Source: Nocardia sp. CDC159
GTDB taxonomy: Bacteria > Actinomycetota > Actinomycetes > Mycobacteriales > Mycobacteriaceae
NCBI RefSeq assembly: GCF_023740735.1
Contig: NZ_JAMRXH010000017.1
Location: forward strand, 1-64,000
Direction of reading: 5' to 3'
Length of the DNA stretch: 64,000 nucleotides
The notes beneath the pieces were generated by a model, which saw only the letters and a program-made list of their open reading frames with translations, had not been told where the DNA came from and did not search any database. Each line of letters begins with the position of its first letter. The stretch's first letter is position 1. The position numbers and the translations under genes were made by a program. Below, in pieces: positions 33,783 through 42,091 of this stretch.

Positions 33783-34175
33783 ATGATCGTGCTGTCCGCC
33801 GTGATCTCCGTGCTGCTCATCGCAGCCGTGAGTGTGGCGTGCTGGTGGCTCGCGCACAGCGAGGAGTACGCCGAAGACCTCGATCTACCGCATCGAGTCT
33901 GCGCTCGGTGCCTGCTGGACGGCATCGACCGTCCGGTCGTCGAGGACCTGTCGGAACGGATCACCCGCTGCGGCCGCCGCGCCTGCGCGACCCTGGGCGA
34001 GGCCGAGGAGCAGGCGTGGACCGAGGCCCGGCCCGCGCCGGTCGAGGCTCCTGTAGAGGCTGCTCCTGTCGAGGCCGAGGCGCGCCCTGCTGTCGATCCG
34101 GTCAGGGCCTGCCCTGCTGTCGATCCAGTCAGGGGCGAAATTCCTGCAGCTTGGTCTTCGCACCCTGCACCATGA
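33783..34175 (+). CDS. Small membrane-anchored protein of unknown function
   Basis: A 130-residue protein with an N-terminal hydrophobic helix (residues 1-24, MIVLSAVISVLLIAAVSVAC) followed by a charged domain with two cysteine pairs, CARC and CGRRAC. The tail is rich in Ala, Pro and Glu and holds two copies of PAVDPVR encoded by a tandem 27-base duplication. ATG at 33783 has GGGAGG six bases upstream. Its last 47 bases run antisense through the end of the convergent ThDP enzyme gene. No family is recognised. Confidence 0.6.
   Translation: MIVLSAVISVLLIAAVSVACWWLAHSEEYAEDLDLPHRVCARCLLDGIDRPVVEDLSERITRCGRRACATLGEAEEQAWTEARPAPVEAPVEAAPVEAEARPAVDPVRACPAVDPVRGEIPAAWSSHPAP
34083..34136 (+). repeat. 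Tandem duplication of about 27 bases
   Basis: Two near-identical copies of a unit beginning CCTGCTGTCGATCC, with one visible substitution, lie in tandem. They encode the repeated PAVDPVR in the small membrane protein. The second copy overlaps the 3' end of the opposing ThDP-enzyme gene. Confidence 0.7.
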
Positions 34176-35910
34176 GGTGCCAGGCGTTGGGATCGCCGCG
34201 CAGGATCGCCTTGCCCATATCCCTGATCTGCTCGGAGGTGGCGTGCGGCGGGATCGGCGGCACCTCCGGATCGGTATGCACATCGATCAGGGTCGGCCGG
34301 TCGGCCGACAGCGCCTGCCGCCACGCGTCGGCCAGCCGGTCGGGATCGTCGACGGTGATGGCGTCGAGCCCGAAACAGCGGGCCAGGTCGGCATAGGACA
34401 CGTCGGGAAGGTTCTGGGACTCCTCGAATTTCGGGTTGCCGCCCATGGCGCGCAGCTCCCAGGTCACCTGGTTGAGGTCGTTGTTGTGCAGCACGCACAC
34501 CACCAGCCGCGGGTCCGACCACAGCTCGTGATAGCGGGCGATGGTCATCAGCTCGGCCAGCCCGTTCATCTGCATCGCCCCGTCGCCGACCAGCGCGATG
34601 GCCGGGCGAGCCGGTTCGGCGAACTTCGCGCCGATGGCATAGGGGACCGCGGGACCCATCGTGGCCAGCGTGCCCGACAGCGAGCCGCGGATCTGCCCGC
34701 GGAAGCGCAGACAACGCGCGTACCAGTTCGCGGAGGAGCCGGAATCCGCCGTGACGATGGCATTTTCGGGGATCTGCCGGGACAGCTCCCACACCACCCG
34801 CATCGGATTCACGGGTTTGGCCTCGACCATGGCCTGCTGTTCGATGGTATGCCACCACTGTTCGACATTCTTCTCGACGGTCTCCCGCCAAGACCGATCG
34901 TCCTTGCGCCGCAGTTGCGGAATCAGCTGGGCCAGTGTGGCTTTGGCGCTACCGACCAGATTGACCTCGGTGGGGTAGCGCATGCCGATCATCGCCCCGT
35001 CCAGATCGATCTGCACCGCGCGCGCCTGGCCGAACTCCGGAAGGAATTGGGCGTAGGGAAAATTCGACCCGACGATGAGCAGGGTGTCGCAGTCGCGCAT
35101 CAACTCGTAGCTGGGCCTGCTGCCGAGCAGACCGATGGGACCGGTGACGTACGCAAGATCGTCGGGCAGCACATCCTTGCCCAGCAATGCCTTCGCCACC
35201 CCGGCGCCGGTCAGCTCGGCCACCTCGACCACTTCCCGGGCGGCCTCGCGGGCACCCTGGCCGATCAGGATCGCGACCCGGCTGCCCGCATTGAGCACCT
35301 CGGCCGCGCGCCGGATCTCCGCCTCCGGCGGCACGGTCGTCGAGGGCAGCGCGCTCGGCGGGCTGGAGGGCACGTGCTTGAACTCGTGTTGCGGCGGCTG
35401 GTAATCCTCCTCCTGCAGATCGGAGGGGATGATCACCGCGGTGGGGGAGCGGCGGGTCATGGCCGTGCGGAAGGCGCGGTCCAGGGCATTGGGCAGCTGG
35501 CTGGGGACGTTCACCTCGACCAGATAGTCCGAGGCCACATCCTTGAACAGCGCCTGTAGGTCGACCTCCTGCTGGTAGCTGCCGCCCATCGCACTGCGCG
35601 CGGTCTGACCGACGATCGCCACCACCGGAACGTGGTCGAGTTTGGCGTCGTAGAGCCCGTTGAGCAGGTGGATCGCGCCCGGCCCCGAGGTCGCGGTGCA
35701 GACGCCGACCCGGCCGCTGAACTTGGCATAGCCGGTCGCCTCGAAGGCGGCCATCTCCTCGTGCCGGGCCTGCACGAACCGCGGCCGATTGTCGGCCCGC
35801 CCGAACGCGGCCACCAGCCCGTTGATGCCGTCACCCGGGTAGCCGAAGACCTGATCGACCCCCCACTCCCGCAAGCGCTGCACCACGTGATCCGCCACCT
35901 GCATCGACAT
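34129..35910 (-). CDS. Pyruvate-oxidase-like ThDP enzyme
   Basis: This 593-residue ThDP-dependent enzyme resembles pyruvate dehydrogenase (quinone)/pyruvate oxidase. It has the N-terminal VFGYPGDGINGL, the catalytic Glu in RHEEMAAFEATGYAKF, a central Rossmann-like domain, and the ThDP/Mg motif GDGAMQMNGLAELMT with HNNDLNQVTWE. It most likely oxidatively decarboxylates pyruvate to acetate at the membrane. ATG at 35910 is preceded by GGAGGAG; a second ATG lies two codons on. The C-terminus is a little longer than E. coli PoxB and may include the lipid-binding helix. It is a stand-alone gene. Confidence 0.87.
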   Translation of the reverse strand: MSMQVADHVVQRLREWGVDQVFGYPGDGINGLVAAFGRADNRPRFVQARHEEMAAFEATGYAKFSGRVGVCTATSGPGAIHLLNGLYDAKLDHVPVVAIVGQTARSAMGGSYQQEVDLQALFKDVASDYLVEVNVPSQLPNALDRAFRTAMTRRSPTAVIIPSDLQEEDYQPPQHEFKHVPSSPPSALPSTTVPPEAEIRRAAEVLNAGSRVAILIGQGAREAAREVVEVAELTGAGVAKALLGKDVLPDDLAYVTGPIGLLGSRPSYELMRDCDTLLIVGSNFPYAQFLPEFGQARAVQIDLDGAMIGMRYPTEVNLVGSAKATLAQLIPQLRRKDDRSWRETVEKNVEQWWHTIEQQAMVEAKPVNPMRVVWELSRQIPENAIVTADSGSSANWYARCLRFRGQIRGSLSGTLATMGPAVPYAIGAKFAEPARPAIALVGDGAMQMNGLAELMTIARYHELWSDPRLVVCVLHNNDLNQVTWELRAMGGNPKFEESQNLPDVSYADLARCFGLDAITVDDPDRLADAWRQALSADRPTLIDVHTDPEVPPIPPHATSEQIRDMGKAILRGDPNAWHLMVQGAKTKLQEFRP

Positions 35911-36024
35911 CGACTCCTCCTGCTCGTTGGTGCCTTCGTCGTTCGCGAGGTGCCCGGTTCGGACATGGCCAAACGTGATTGTCGGATTGCGCACAGCGGG
36001 GCCGATGGTCCGGCTGCGCCTGCG

Positions 36025-36462
36025 CTACCCCGCCGGTGGGGTCAGGAACATATAGCTCTTCTCCTGCGCGCGCCGGGTGATGCGCCAGCGGCCATCGACG
36101 CGGGCGAAGGTGTCCAGGTACCACAGTCCGTTCAGCATGAGGGTGGGGCGGCCGTCGGGTCCGGAGACGAGCATGGGGTTGTGGCATATGCTGCGGGCCG
36201 TGGCGGTGTCGCCGTCGACGGTGATCGACGAGTTGCTCACCAGATGTTGGTAGGCAAGGAAATTCGGCAGCACTGCGGCCAGGAAGCGTTTGGTCTCGGC
36301 CAGATCGCCCGCCGGGCCGCCCATGGCGGTGTAGTCGATGTGGGCGTCGGCGGTGAAGATCTCGTCGAGCAGCTCCCACCGACCGGCGTCGACCGCGTGC
36401 GAGTACCGCACCATCAGGTCCTCGATCTCCAGCCGGTCCGAAATCTCCTGCAGGGACAGCAT
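36025..36462 (-). CDS. SnoaL/NTF2-like protein
   Basis: This 145-residue protein has the SnoaL_4 / NTF2 fold seen in limonene-epoxide-hydrolase, steroid isomerase and dioxygenase-small-subunit relatives. The pattern is IEDLMVRYSHAVDAGRWELLDEIFTADAHIDY near the start, then NGLWYLDTFARVDGRWRI. ATG at 36462 has GGAGG upstream at good spacing; an earlier GTG would add 11 residues. Function cannot be assigned. It sits between the ThDP enzyme and a disulfide oxidoreductase on the same strand, with gaps of about 70-110 bases. Confidence 0.85.
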   Translation of the reverse strand: MLSLQEISDRLEIEDLMVRYSHAVDAGRWELLDEIFTADAHIDYTAMGGPAGDLAETKRFLAAVLPNFLAYQHLVSNSSITVDGDTATARSICHNPMLVSGPDGRPTLMLNGLWYLDTFARVDGRWRITRRAQEKSYMFLTPPAG

Positions 36463-36536
36463 CTTCGCCTCCGAGTCGCCGCGCGTGCAGACCATGTCAT
36501 CAGGAATCGGCGGCGCGGGCCGGTGATTCGGCGAAA

Positions 36537-37907
36537 TCAGTGCAGCTCGTTCAGCGTCGCCTCGATGGCGCGATGGAAGGTCGGGTAGGCGTAGATCATC
36601 TCGTGCAGCGTGGCCGTCGGCACCCGGGCGTGCACGGCGAGGACCAGGGCGCCCAACACCTCACCCCCGGTCGGGCCTACCGAGGTCGCGCCCACCAGCA
36701 CGCCGCGGTCGGCGTCCTCGACCAGTTTGATCAGACCCGCATTGCCCGCCTTGTGAATCCAGCCGCGCGTCGAGGCGGTCAGATCGGTGACGGCCGTGCG
36801 CACCCGCAGCCCGGCGGCGCGCGCCTGGGCCTCGGTCATGCCGACCGCGCCCACCTCGGGATCGGTGAAGGTGACCCGCGGCACCGCGTGGTACTGCCCG
36901 GATTCGGTTGCGGTGCCGAGGATGTCGGCGGCCGCGATACGCGCCTGGTACATCGACATATGGGTGAACGCGCCGTGTCCGGTCACGTCGCCGACCGCCC
37001 AGACGCCCTCGGCGGCGCGCATATGCTCGTCGACCTCGATGCCGTGGGCGCGCTCATCCAGCCCGACCGCGCCGATTCCCAGCGCCGCCAGATCGGTGCG
37101 CCGCCCCGTCGCCACCAGCACCTGCCGCACCCGCAGCGGCTCGCCCTCGCTCAGGTGCACGGTGAACCACTCGCCGTCGTATTCGACGCGAGTCGTCTCG
37201 ACCCCGCTGCGGACCGAAATGCCTTCCGCGGCAAACGTCTTCGCTACCAGCTCGGCCGCCTCCGGCTCCTCCTTGGGCAGGATGCGGCTGCGCACGACCA
37301 CGCTGACCCGCGCGCCGAACCGCGAGAACACCTGGGCGAACTCCATACCCACCGGCCCGCCGCCCAGTACGAGCAGCGATTCCGGCACCGCGGTCGCGGC
37401 GACGGCCTCGCGGTTGGTCCAGTACGGCGTCTCGGCCAGCCCCTCGATCGGCGGAATCGCCGGGGCGGTACCGGGATTCAGCACGATCGCCCGGGCCGCG
37501 CGGAAGGAGCGCGGGCCCTCCGCGGTCTCGACCGTGACCTCCCCGGGCGCGGAAACCCGCCCCCAACCGCGCACGAACCGGCCACCGGCCTTCTCGAATC
37601 GCTCCACCGCGACCGTATCGTCCCAGTTGTCGGTGGCCTCGTCGCGAATCCGCGCGGCAACCGGCCCCCAGTCCGGCCGCACCTGCGCCGCGCCCGCCAG
37701 CTCCCCGACCCGCCGCGCCTCGGCCAGCGACTCCCCGGCCCGCACCATCATCTTCGTCGGCACACAGGCGTAATACGGACATTCCCCACCCACCAGCCGC
37801 CCCTCCACGCCGACCACCGCGAGCCCCGCCTGCGCCAGCCGGGTGGCGAGGTCCTCGCCGCCCGGTCCCATCCCGATCACCACGGCATCCACGGTCTCGA
37901 TCGACAT
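36537..37907 (-). CDS. Class I pyridine nucleotide-disulfide oxidoreductase
   Basis: This 456-residue flavoprotein follows the glutathione-reductase/dihydrolipoamide-dehydrogenase plan. It has VIGMGPGGED for FAD, the redox pair GGECPYYACVPTK (Cys43 and Cys48), VLGGGPVGMEFAQVF for NAD(P), AVGDVTGHGAFTHM and the dimerisation domain. The usual active-site base in HPTxxE near the C-terminus is replaced: the sequence reads YAYPTFHRAIE, with Tyr at the His position. A thiol substrate is therefore uncertain; quinone or metal reduction is possible. Start ATG at 37907 follows AGGAGCACGCT. Confidence 0.87.
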   Translation of the reverse strand: MSIETVDAVVIGMGPGGEDLATRLAQAGLAVVGVEGRLVGGECPYYACVPTKMMVRAGESLAEARRVGELAGAAQVRPDWGPVAARIRDEATDNWDDTVAVERFEKAGGRFVRGWGRVSAPGEVTVETAEGPRSFRAARAIVLNPGTAPAIPPIEGLAETPYWTNREAVAATAVPESLLVLGGGPVGMEFAQVFSRFGARVSVVVRSRILPKEEPEAAELVAKTFAAEGISVRSGVETTRVEYDGEWFTVHLSEGEPLRVRQVLVATGRRTDLAALGIGAVGLDERAHGIEVDEHMRAAEGVWAVGDVTGHGAFTHMSMYQARIAAADILGTATESGQYHAVPRVTFTDPEVGAVGMTEAQARAAGLRVRTAVTDLTASTRGWIHKAGNAGLIKLVEDADRGVLVGATSVGPTGGEVLGALVLAVHARVPTATLHEMIYAYPTFHRAIEATLNELH

Positions 37908-38149
37908 AGCGTGCTCCTCCTGACGGCTCGTCGGTGGGTGTGCCTCCCGGGGTCATGCTTTCACGCGCGAGTGCTGAGGGGGTGGAAGCCGGGTGATCTC
38001 GCACAGGCTCGATAACGCCTCCGGCAGCGGACGCATGCGCCGGGTTCGGCCTTTCGAGTCTCCCGATCGGCCAGATCCGCTGGGCGGCAAGGAAGATCAT
38101 CTCAACGACCGAACACTTTCCCAGGGCTCGAGGCAGACCGATCGCCATC
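37908..38149. other. Gene-free stretch with possible gene remnant
   Basis: No intact gene is seen. On the minus strand, about 38074-38145 reads IGLPRALGKC then SVVEMIFLAAQRI, which loosely resembles the GLPRLVG...AxEMxLTGRRI segment of enoyl-CoA hydratases. With the P450 remnant beside it, this suggests a decayed region. The match is weak. Confidence 0.25.
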
Positions 38150-38560
38150 ACCGGTGCTTCCAGTCCTACTCTGGCGCTTCCGCATCCCAAACATCGCGAC
38201 CCCCTGTTCGGTGATGCCAAGGCCATCGATCCTGCCCGCCCGACGCAGAGCGAGTCCGAGCTCGCGCGCGAACTCGGACCGATCTACGAGTTGATGTTCG
38301 GTAGCGACTACCGGTTGGTCGTGGTGACCGGAACAGAACTCGCGCAGCACCGGTCCCAAGGACCTGCTCGATCTGATGCTGACCACCGTCGATCCGGACA
38401 CCGGTGCGACGCTGCCCGCCGAGAACATCGCCTACCAGGTCGTATCCTTCCTGCTCGCCGGGCAGGAGACGACCGCGGGCACACTCGGATTCGCCCTGCA
38501 CTTCCTGATGCACCGGAGAATCTGTACGCGACGCTGAATGGCCTACCGCCTGAGCGACAA
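38150..38560 (+). pseudogene. Decayed CYP102-type cytochrome P450
   Basis: From 38177 a frame reads LPHPKHRDPLFGDAKA then ELARELGPIYELMFG and LVVVTGTEL, the N-terminal region of CYP102-like P450s. After about 38350 the frame shifts and the sequence jumps to KDLLDLMLTTVDPDTG, ENIAYQVVSFLLAG and QETTAGTLGFALHFL, the I-helix with its oxygen-activation motif. Roughly 200 residues between these are missing. A further frameshift after LMH leads to PENLYATL, as expected after the I-helix. The haem-cysteine region and the reductase half are absent. It is a multiply broken remnant. Confidence 0.85.
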
Positions 38561-38838
38561 CGGGATGGGATCAGACGGCCCAGGCCGTCGACCAGCTTCG
38601 CCGCCAGCGCCTCGGCCAGCTCCGCTCCATTTCAGCACGGGCAGAGCGTTGCCCCAGCGCACTGGCGGATGCCGGGGGGAGGAGGGATGCCATGACAGCG
38701 GCCGCGCGAGCGTGCGACGGGCGATGATCCACCGCGGCCCGGCCGATGTCGCCCGAACGGGAAAATCCCTTCTTGTTTGAGCGTGGCGTGCGAAGGGTAA
38801 GGGTTAGTCACCAGCGTTGTCGCTGGTGACACGTCGAG

Positions 38839-38912
38839 CGCCCCCGGCAGGAATCGAACCTGCGACCTAGGGATTAGAAGGCCCTTGCTCTATCCAACTG
38901 AGCTACGGAGGC
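38839..38912 (-). tRNA. tRNA-Arg (TCT)
   Basis: On the minus strand the gene reads GCCTCCGTAGCTCAGTTGG at its start, has the T-arm GCAGGTTCGATTCCTGC and ends CGGGGGC plus G. The anticodon loop CTTCTAA gives TCT. CCA is not encoded. The acceptor stem has one G-T pair and the anticodon stem has one mismatch at its inner end. Confidence 0.93.
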
Positions 38913-39098
38913 AAAGCAGGCACCACACACCATGCCGCGTTCGCGGCACGGTGTCCAGCGAGTTGATTATAGCGACCGTCCAGCTCAGTCCTGGCTCCCG
39001 TCGAGCAACCGACACGCCCTGTGATCCACCCGACAGGAGCGGCGATGACGGTCAGGGCGGGCCGTCGGGGGTGGTCCGGCCGAACTAGGCTGAAACCC

Positions 39099-41138
39099 AT
39101 GTCGTCACCGCAGGACCCGTCCGTCGAGTCTGAAAGCCAGGCCATCCGGTCGGAGTCCGCGGCGATGTTCCCGGTGCTGACCGCCGTCGCGATCGCGGTC
39201 GCGGCGCTGGTCGCGCCGCTGGTGGTCGGACTGTCGGCGGCGCGGGCGCTGACGTTGCTCGGCATCCCGGATCCGGGACCGCTGACCACCTACGGCCTGC
39301 CCGCGGTGCGGGCGATCGCCGACCTGTCGGGAGCGTTGGCGATCGGGTCGCTGCTGTTCGCCGCGTTCCTCACCCCGCCGCAGAGCGACGGACTGCTCGA
39401 CCTCGGCGGCTATCGGGCGCTGCGGCGCGCGGGGATCGCGGCGTTGGTATGGGCGGTCGCGGCCGTGCTGCTGGTGCCGCTGACGCTGTCGGACACCACC
39501 GGGCAACCGGTGGGCAGCATCCTTCGGCCGGAACAGGTTTGGCAGGCGATCGGCAAGGTGGAGGTCGCGGGTTCCTGGCGGGCAACGGCTTTCATGGCCG
39601 TCGTTCTGGCCATCGGTTGCCGGTTGGCGTTGCGCTGGGGCTGGACTCCGGTGTTGTTCGGCTGGTCGGTGTTGTGCCTGCTGCCGGTCGCGCTGACCGG
39701 TCATTCGTCCTCCGGTGGTGCGCACGACATCGCGACCAACAGCCTGATCCTGCATCTGGTCGCGATGGCGGTGTGGGTCGGCGGGCTGTTCGCGGTGCTG
39801 GCGCACGCGGTGCGCGGCGGGCGGCACACCGCGCTGGCGGCGAGCCGCTTCTCGCTGGTGGCGGCCGGTGCGTTCGCGGTGGTCGCGGTGAGCGGTGTGC
39901 TCAACGCGTGGGTGCGGGTGCCGTGGGGTGATCTTTTCACCACCACCTACGGCCGGTTGGTCGTGGCCAAGGCGGTGGCGCTGTGCGTGCTGGGTGTGAT
40001 CGGATTCGTGCAGCGGCGCAAGGCGATTCCCGCCTTGGCGGCCGACTCGCGGGACCGGGCCGCGCTGATCCGCTACGCCGGGGTGGAGGCGCTGGTGTTC
40101 GCCGCGACCGTGGGCCTGGCCGTGGGCCTCGGGCGCACCCCGCCGCCGGAGCTGCGCCGGGTGCCCTCGCCCGCCGAGGTGGAACTGGGCTACGACCTCG
40201 CGGGACCGCCGACCGTGGCGCGCATCCTGTTCGACTGGCGCTTCGATCTGATCTTCGGAACGCTGTCTGTCGTGCTCGCGGTGTTGTATGTGGCCGGGGT
40301 GCGCCGACTACGGGGTCGCGGAGACGCCTGGCCGATCGGTCGCACGGCGGCGTGGCTGTGCGGTTGTGCGGTGATGTTGATCGCGACCAGTTCCGGTGTG
40401 GGTCGCTACGCCCCGGCGATGTTCAGCGTGCACATGGCCCAGCACATGCTGCTGTCGATGCTGGCCCCGATCCTGTTCGCGCTCGGCGGCCCGGTGCTGC
40501 TGGCGCTGCGCGCGCTGCCCGCGGCGGGACGCGAGGCGCCGCCCGGGCCGCGGGAATGGATCTTGGCCGCCGTGCACAATCCGGTGTCGCGCTTGCTGAC
40601 CCAGCCGGTGATCGCGTCGGCGGTGTTCATCGCCGGGTTCTACGCGCTGTATCTGGGCGGCATCTTCGACCGGGTGGTGGACGAGCACGGCGCGCATCTG
40701 GCGATGAATCTGCACTTTCTGGTGTCGGGCTACCTGTTCTACTGGGTCGTGTTGGGTATCGATCCCAAACCCCGTCAGGTGCAACCGCTGACGCGGGTCG
40801 GCATGGTGTTCGGCTCGCTGCCGTTCCACGCGTTCTTCGGTGTGGCGCTGATGAGCATGACCACCGTGATGGGCGGCTGGTTCTATCGTTCGCTGGGTCT
40901 GTCCTGGAATTCGGATCTGCTCGGCGATCAGCACACCGGCGGCAGCCTGGCCTGGGCCAGCGGCGAGATCCCGCTGGTGGTGGTGATGGTGGCGCTGCTG
41001 GTGCAGTGGTCGCGCAGCGATACCCGGCTCGCGCAGCGGCTGGACCGCGCGGCCGATCGCGATCACGACGCCGCGCTGGCCGCGCACAACGCCATGTACG
41101 CCGAGCTGGCCAAGCGAGACCGGGGGGCCGGGCGGTGA
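39099..41138 (+). CDS. CopD / CtaG fusion membrane protein
   Basis: This 679-residue protein joins a copper-resistance CopD-like half (about residues 20-360) to a cytochrome c oxidase assembly factor CtaG/Caa3-like half (about 380-640), with about 15 membrane helices. Conserved histidines are visible in LTGHSSSGGAHD and LILHLVAMAVWVGG (CopD) and in SVHMAQHMLLSM and LPFHAFFGVALM (CtaG). The two halves suggest copper uptake coupled to delivery to cytochrome oxidase. ATG at 39099 follows TAGGCT at a distance that would make a leaderless mRNA. Its stop overlaps the next gene (GTGA). Confidence 0.9.
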   Translation: MSSPQDPSVESESQAIRSESAAMFPVLTAVAIAVAALVAPLVVGLSAARALTLLGIPDPGPLTTYGLPAVRAIADLSGALAIGSLLFAAFLTPPQSDGLLDLGGYRALRRAGIAALVWAVAAVLLVPLTLSDTTGQPVGSILRPEQVWQAIGKVEVAGSWRATAFMAVVLAIGCRLALRWGWTPVLFGWSVLCLLPVALTGHSSSGGAHDIATNSLILHLVAMAVWVGGLFAVLAHAVRGGRHTALAASRFSLVAAGAFAVVAVSGVLNAWVRVPWGDLFTTTYGRLVVAKAVALCVLGVIGFVQRRKAIPALAADSRDRAALIRYAGVEALVFAATVGLAVGLGRTPPPELRRVPSPAEVELGYDLAGPPTVARILFDWRFDLIFGTLSVVLAVLYVAGVRRLRGRGDAWPIGRTAAWLCGCAVMLIATSSGVGRYAPAMFSVHMAQHMLLSMLAPILFALGGPVLLALRALPAAGREAPPGPREWILAAVHNPVSRLLTQPVIASAVFIAGFYALYLGGIFDRVVDEHGAHLAMNLHFLVSGYLFYWVVLGIDPKPRQVQPLTRVGMVFGSLPFHAFFGVALMSMTTVMGGWFYRSLGLSWNSDLLGDQHTGGSLAWASGEIPLVVVMVALLVQWSRSDTRLAQRLDRAADRDHDAALAAHNAMYAELAKRDRGAGR

Positions 41139-42091
41139 CGGACACTCCCGCCTCCCGGAAGGTGCGGCGGCTCTATCGCTCCGACGTCCGGGCGGCCAAA
41201 CTGCGCCTGGGCGGCCGGACCCGGGTGACGCCGGTGTTCCACACCGAGGTCAGCGGTCCGCACGGTCCGGTCAAGGTGAGTTTCAAGCTCGAATATCTCC
41301 AGCACGGCGGCACTTTCAAGGTCCGCGGCAGTCTCAACGCGCTGCTCGAGTCCCGCGGCGACACCCGCCCGGTGGTGATCGCCTCCGGCGGCAATGCGGG
41401 CATCGCGGCGGCCCTGGCCTGTGCGCTGGAGAACCGGCCCTGCACCGTCGTGGTGCCCGAATCCGCGCCGCACACCAAGGTCGCGGCCATGTGGGCCTAC
41501 GGCGCCGAGGTGCTTTGGCACGGAACCACCTACGCCGAGGCGTACCGCTTCGCCGACGAGCTGACCGGTGAGCGCGGCGCGATCCAGCTGCATGCCTACG
41601 ATCTGCCCGCAGTGGTGGCTGGTGCGGGGGTGGTGGGCCTGGAAATCGAACAGCAGGTGCGTGGACGCCAGCCCGTGCTGGTGGCGGTCGGCGGCGGCGG
41701 ACTGGCCGCTGGCATCGCCGCCGCGCTGGGTGCCCGCGGCCGGGTGGTCGGCGTGGAACCCAAGGGCGCGCCGACCCTGCATTCGGCCCTGGCCGCGGGC
41801 CGCGCCGTCGACGTCCACATCAACAGCATCGCCGCGGACGCGTTGGGCGCCACCAGGATCGGCCGCATCCCCTTCGAGATCGCCCAGCGCTACCGGATGG
41901 CTTCGGTGCTGGTGACCGACGACGCGATCGCCATGGCCCGCGAATATCTGTGGCGGGAGTTCCGGATCATCGTCGAACCGGCGGGCGCGACCGCACTGGC
42001 GGCCATTCAGAGCGGGGCATATGTGCCCGAGCCGGACGAACGGCCGGTCGTGGTGCTGTGCGGGGCGAATACGGACCCGACGACGCTGTAG
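41135..42091 (+). CDS. PLP-dependent threonine/serine dehydratase-like protein
   Basis: This 318-residue fold-type II PLP enzyme resembles threonine/serine dehydratases. The PLP-lysine segment is GGTFKVRGSLNA (about Lys60), the Asn loop is ASGGNAGIAAALA, the phosphate-binding loop is VAVGGGGLAAGIA and the C-terminal cofactor contact is VVLCGANTDP. It has no regulatory ACT domain, so a catabolic or unrelated beta-elimination role is likely. It starts with GTG overlapping the CopD/CtaG stop by 4 bases, so the two are co-translated although no functional link is obvious. Confidence 0.85.
   Translation: MTDTPASRKVRRLYRSDVRAAKLRLGGRTRVTPVFHTEVSGPHGPVKVSFKLEYLQHGGTFKVRGSLNALLESRGDTRPVVIASGGNAGIAAALACALENRPCTVVVPESAPHTKVAAMWAYGAEVLWHGTTYAEAYRFADELTGERGAIQLHAYDLPAVVAGAGVVGLEIEQQVRGRQPVLVAVGGGGLAAGIAAALGARGRVVGVEPKGAPTLHSALAAGRAVDVHINSIAADALGATRIGRIPFEIAQRYRMASVLVTDDAIAMAREYLWREFRIIVEPAGATALAAIQSGAYVPEPDERPVVVLCGANTDPTTL

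Noticed and set aside
33605..33857. Minus-strand frames opposite the small membrane protein
   Set aside because: Compositional shadows with Cys/His-rich sequence and no good start.
34129..35910. Acetolactate synthase large subunit
   Set aside because: The pattern around GDGAMQMNG and HNNDLNQVTWE and the lack of a small-subunit gene fit pyruvate oxidase-like enzymes better.
32342..38912. Integrated element between the two tRNA genes
   Set aside because: No integrase, no repeated tRNA 3' end and no phage genes were found between the tRNAs.
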